DNA of 5,955 bases from Gammaproteobacteria bacterium (GTDB taxonomy: Bacteria; Pseudomonadota; Gammaproteobacteria; SG8-11), in NCBI GenBank assembly GCA_016200445.1, contig JACQEQ010000345.1:1-5955 (forward strand). The letters run 5' to 3'. Numbering within the stretch: the stretch's first letter is position 1; each line of letters opens with the position of its first letter. The notes below the pieces were generated by a model. It was not told the origin of the DNA. It saw nothing but the letters and a program-made list of their open reading frames with translations, and searched no databases. Below are positions 5,852 through 5,955 of the stretch, piece after piece. Made by a program: the position numbers and the translations under genes.

Positions 5852-5955
5852 CTAGTTCATCCGTTCGATAACAACTTCTGCAACCGGGTTACGCCAGTCA
5901 CGGATGTTGGCAGGCAGATTTCCAATGCCATGAATGCCGTTATGAATGTGCACGA
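5852..5955 (-). CDS. C-terminal 33 codons of an unrecognised protein, cut by window edge
   Basis: Read from the right edge on the minus strand, one frame is open for 33 codons and ends at TAG (5854-5852). The tail reads VHIHNGIHGIGNLP, then ANIRDWRNPVAEVV and IERMN. It has a balanced, protein-like composition, and the downstream minus-strand terminator is consistent with a gene ending here. The fragment is too short to name; the two HxHNGxH-type histidines are suggestive of a metal- or heme-protein tail, but I would not assign one. One competing plus-strand frame is also open over part of this stretch but looks less protein-like. Confidence 0.5.
   Translation of the reverse strand, partial: VHIHNGIHGIGNLPANIRDWRNPVAEVVIERMN

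Noticed and set aside
5880..5955. Plus-strand coding at the right edge
   Set aside because: One plus frame is open over part of it, but the minus frame is open further, looks more protein-like, and has a terminator downstream.

Overview
The window looks like a chromosomal segment from a motile, Gram-negative proteobacterium. The grounds are Shine-Dalgarno-type starts, mid-range G+C by eye, a PAS-GGDEF diguanylate cyclase, two HDOD proteins, a periplasmic Sel1-repeat protein and two flagellar-type (sigma-28/FliA) promoter matches. I lean towards a beta- or gammaproteobacterium but cannot place it further.

Layout, left to right. Positions 1-884 (minus) hold most of a secreted Sel1-repeat protein whose C-terminus runs off the left edge. 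A 125-base divergent intergenic region follows. Then comes a plus-strand pair: a DUF599 four-helix membrane protein (1010-1711) and, 29 bases later, a PAS-GGDEF diguanylate cyclase (1741-2682) with intact active-site and inhibitory-site motifs. A hairpin separates the cyclase from a convergent HDOD protein (2723-3565, minus). Divergent from that is a small formyltransferase (3660-4505, plus). It converges, with a 9-base gap, on a second HDOD protein (4515-5351, minus) whose N-terminal HDOD core is shortened and diverged. The last 600 bases are mostly non-coding: the upstream region of the second HDOD gene, a strong minus-strand intrinsic terminator (5485-5510), a palindromic MITE-like element with perfect 28-base inverted arms (5621-5796), and the last 33 codons of an unrecognised minus-strand gene (5852-5955).

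How the parts may work together. The cyclase would make c-di-GMP. HDOD proteins are regulatory scaffolds often found in signalling and motility circuits. The DUF599-cyclase pair and the first HDOD gene each have an upstream match to the FliA promoter, TAAA-N15-(G)CCGATAA, at exactly the canonical spacing. The best system-level reading is therefore a late-flagellar c-di-GMP/HDOD signalling module that includes a DUF599 membrane protein of unknown function. This is inference from promoter pattern and gene order. I saw no CRISPR array, tRNA, rRNA, integrase or transposase.
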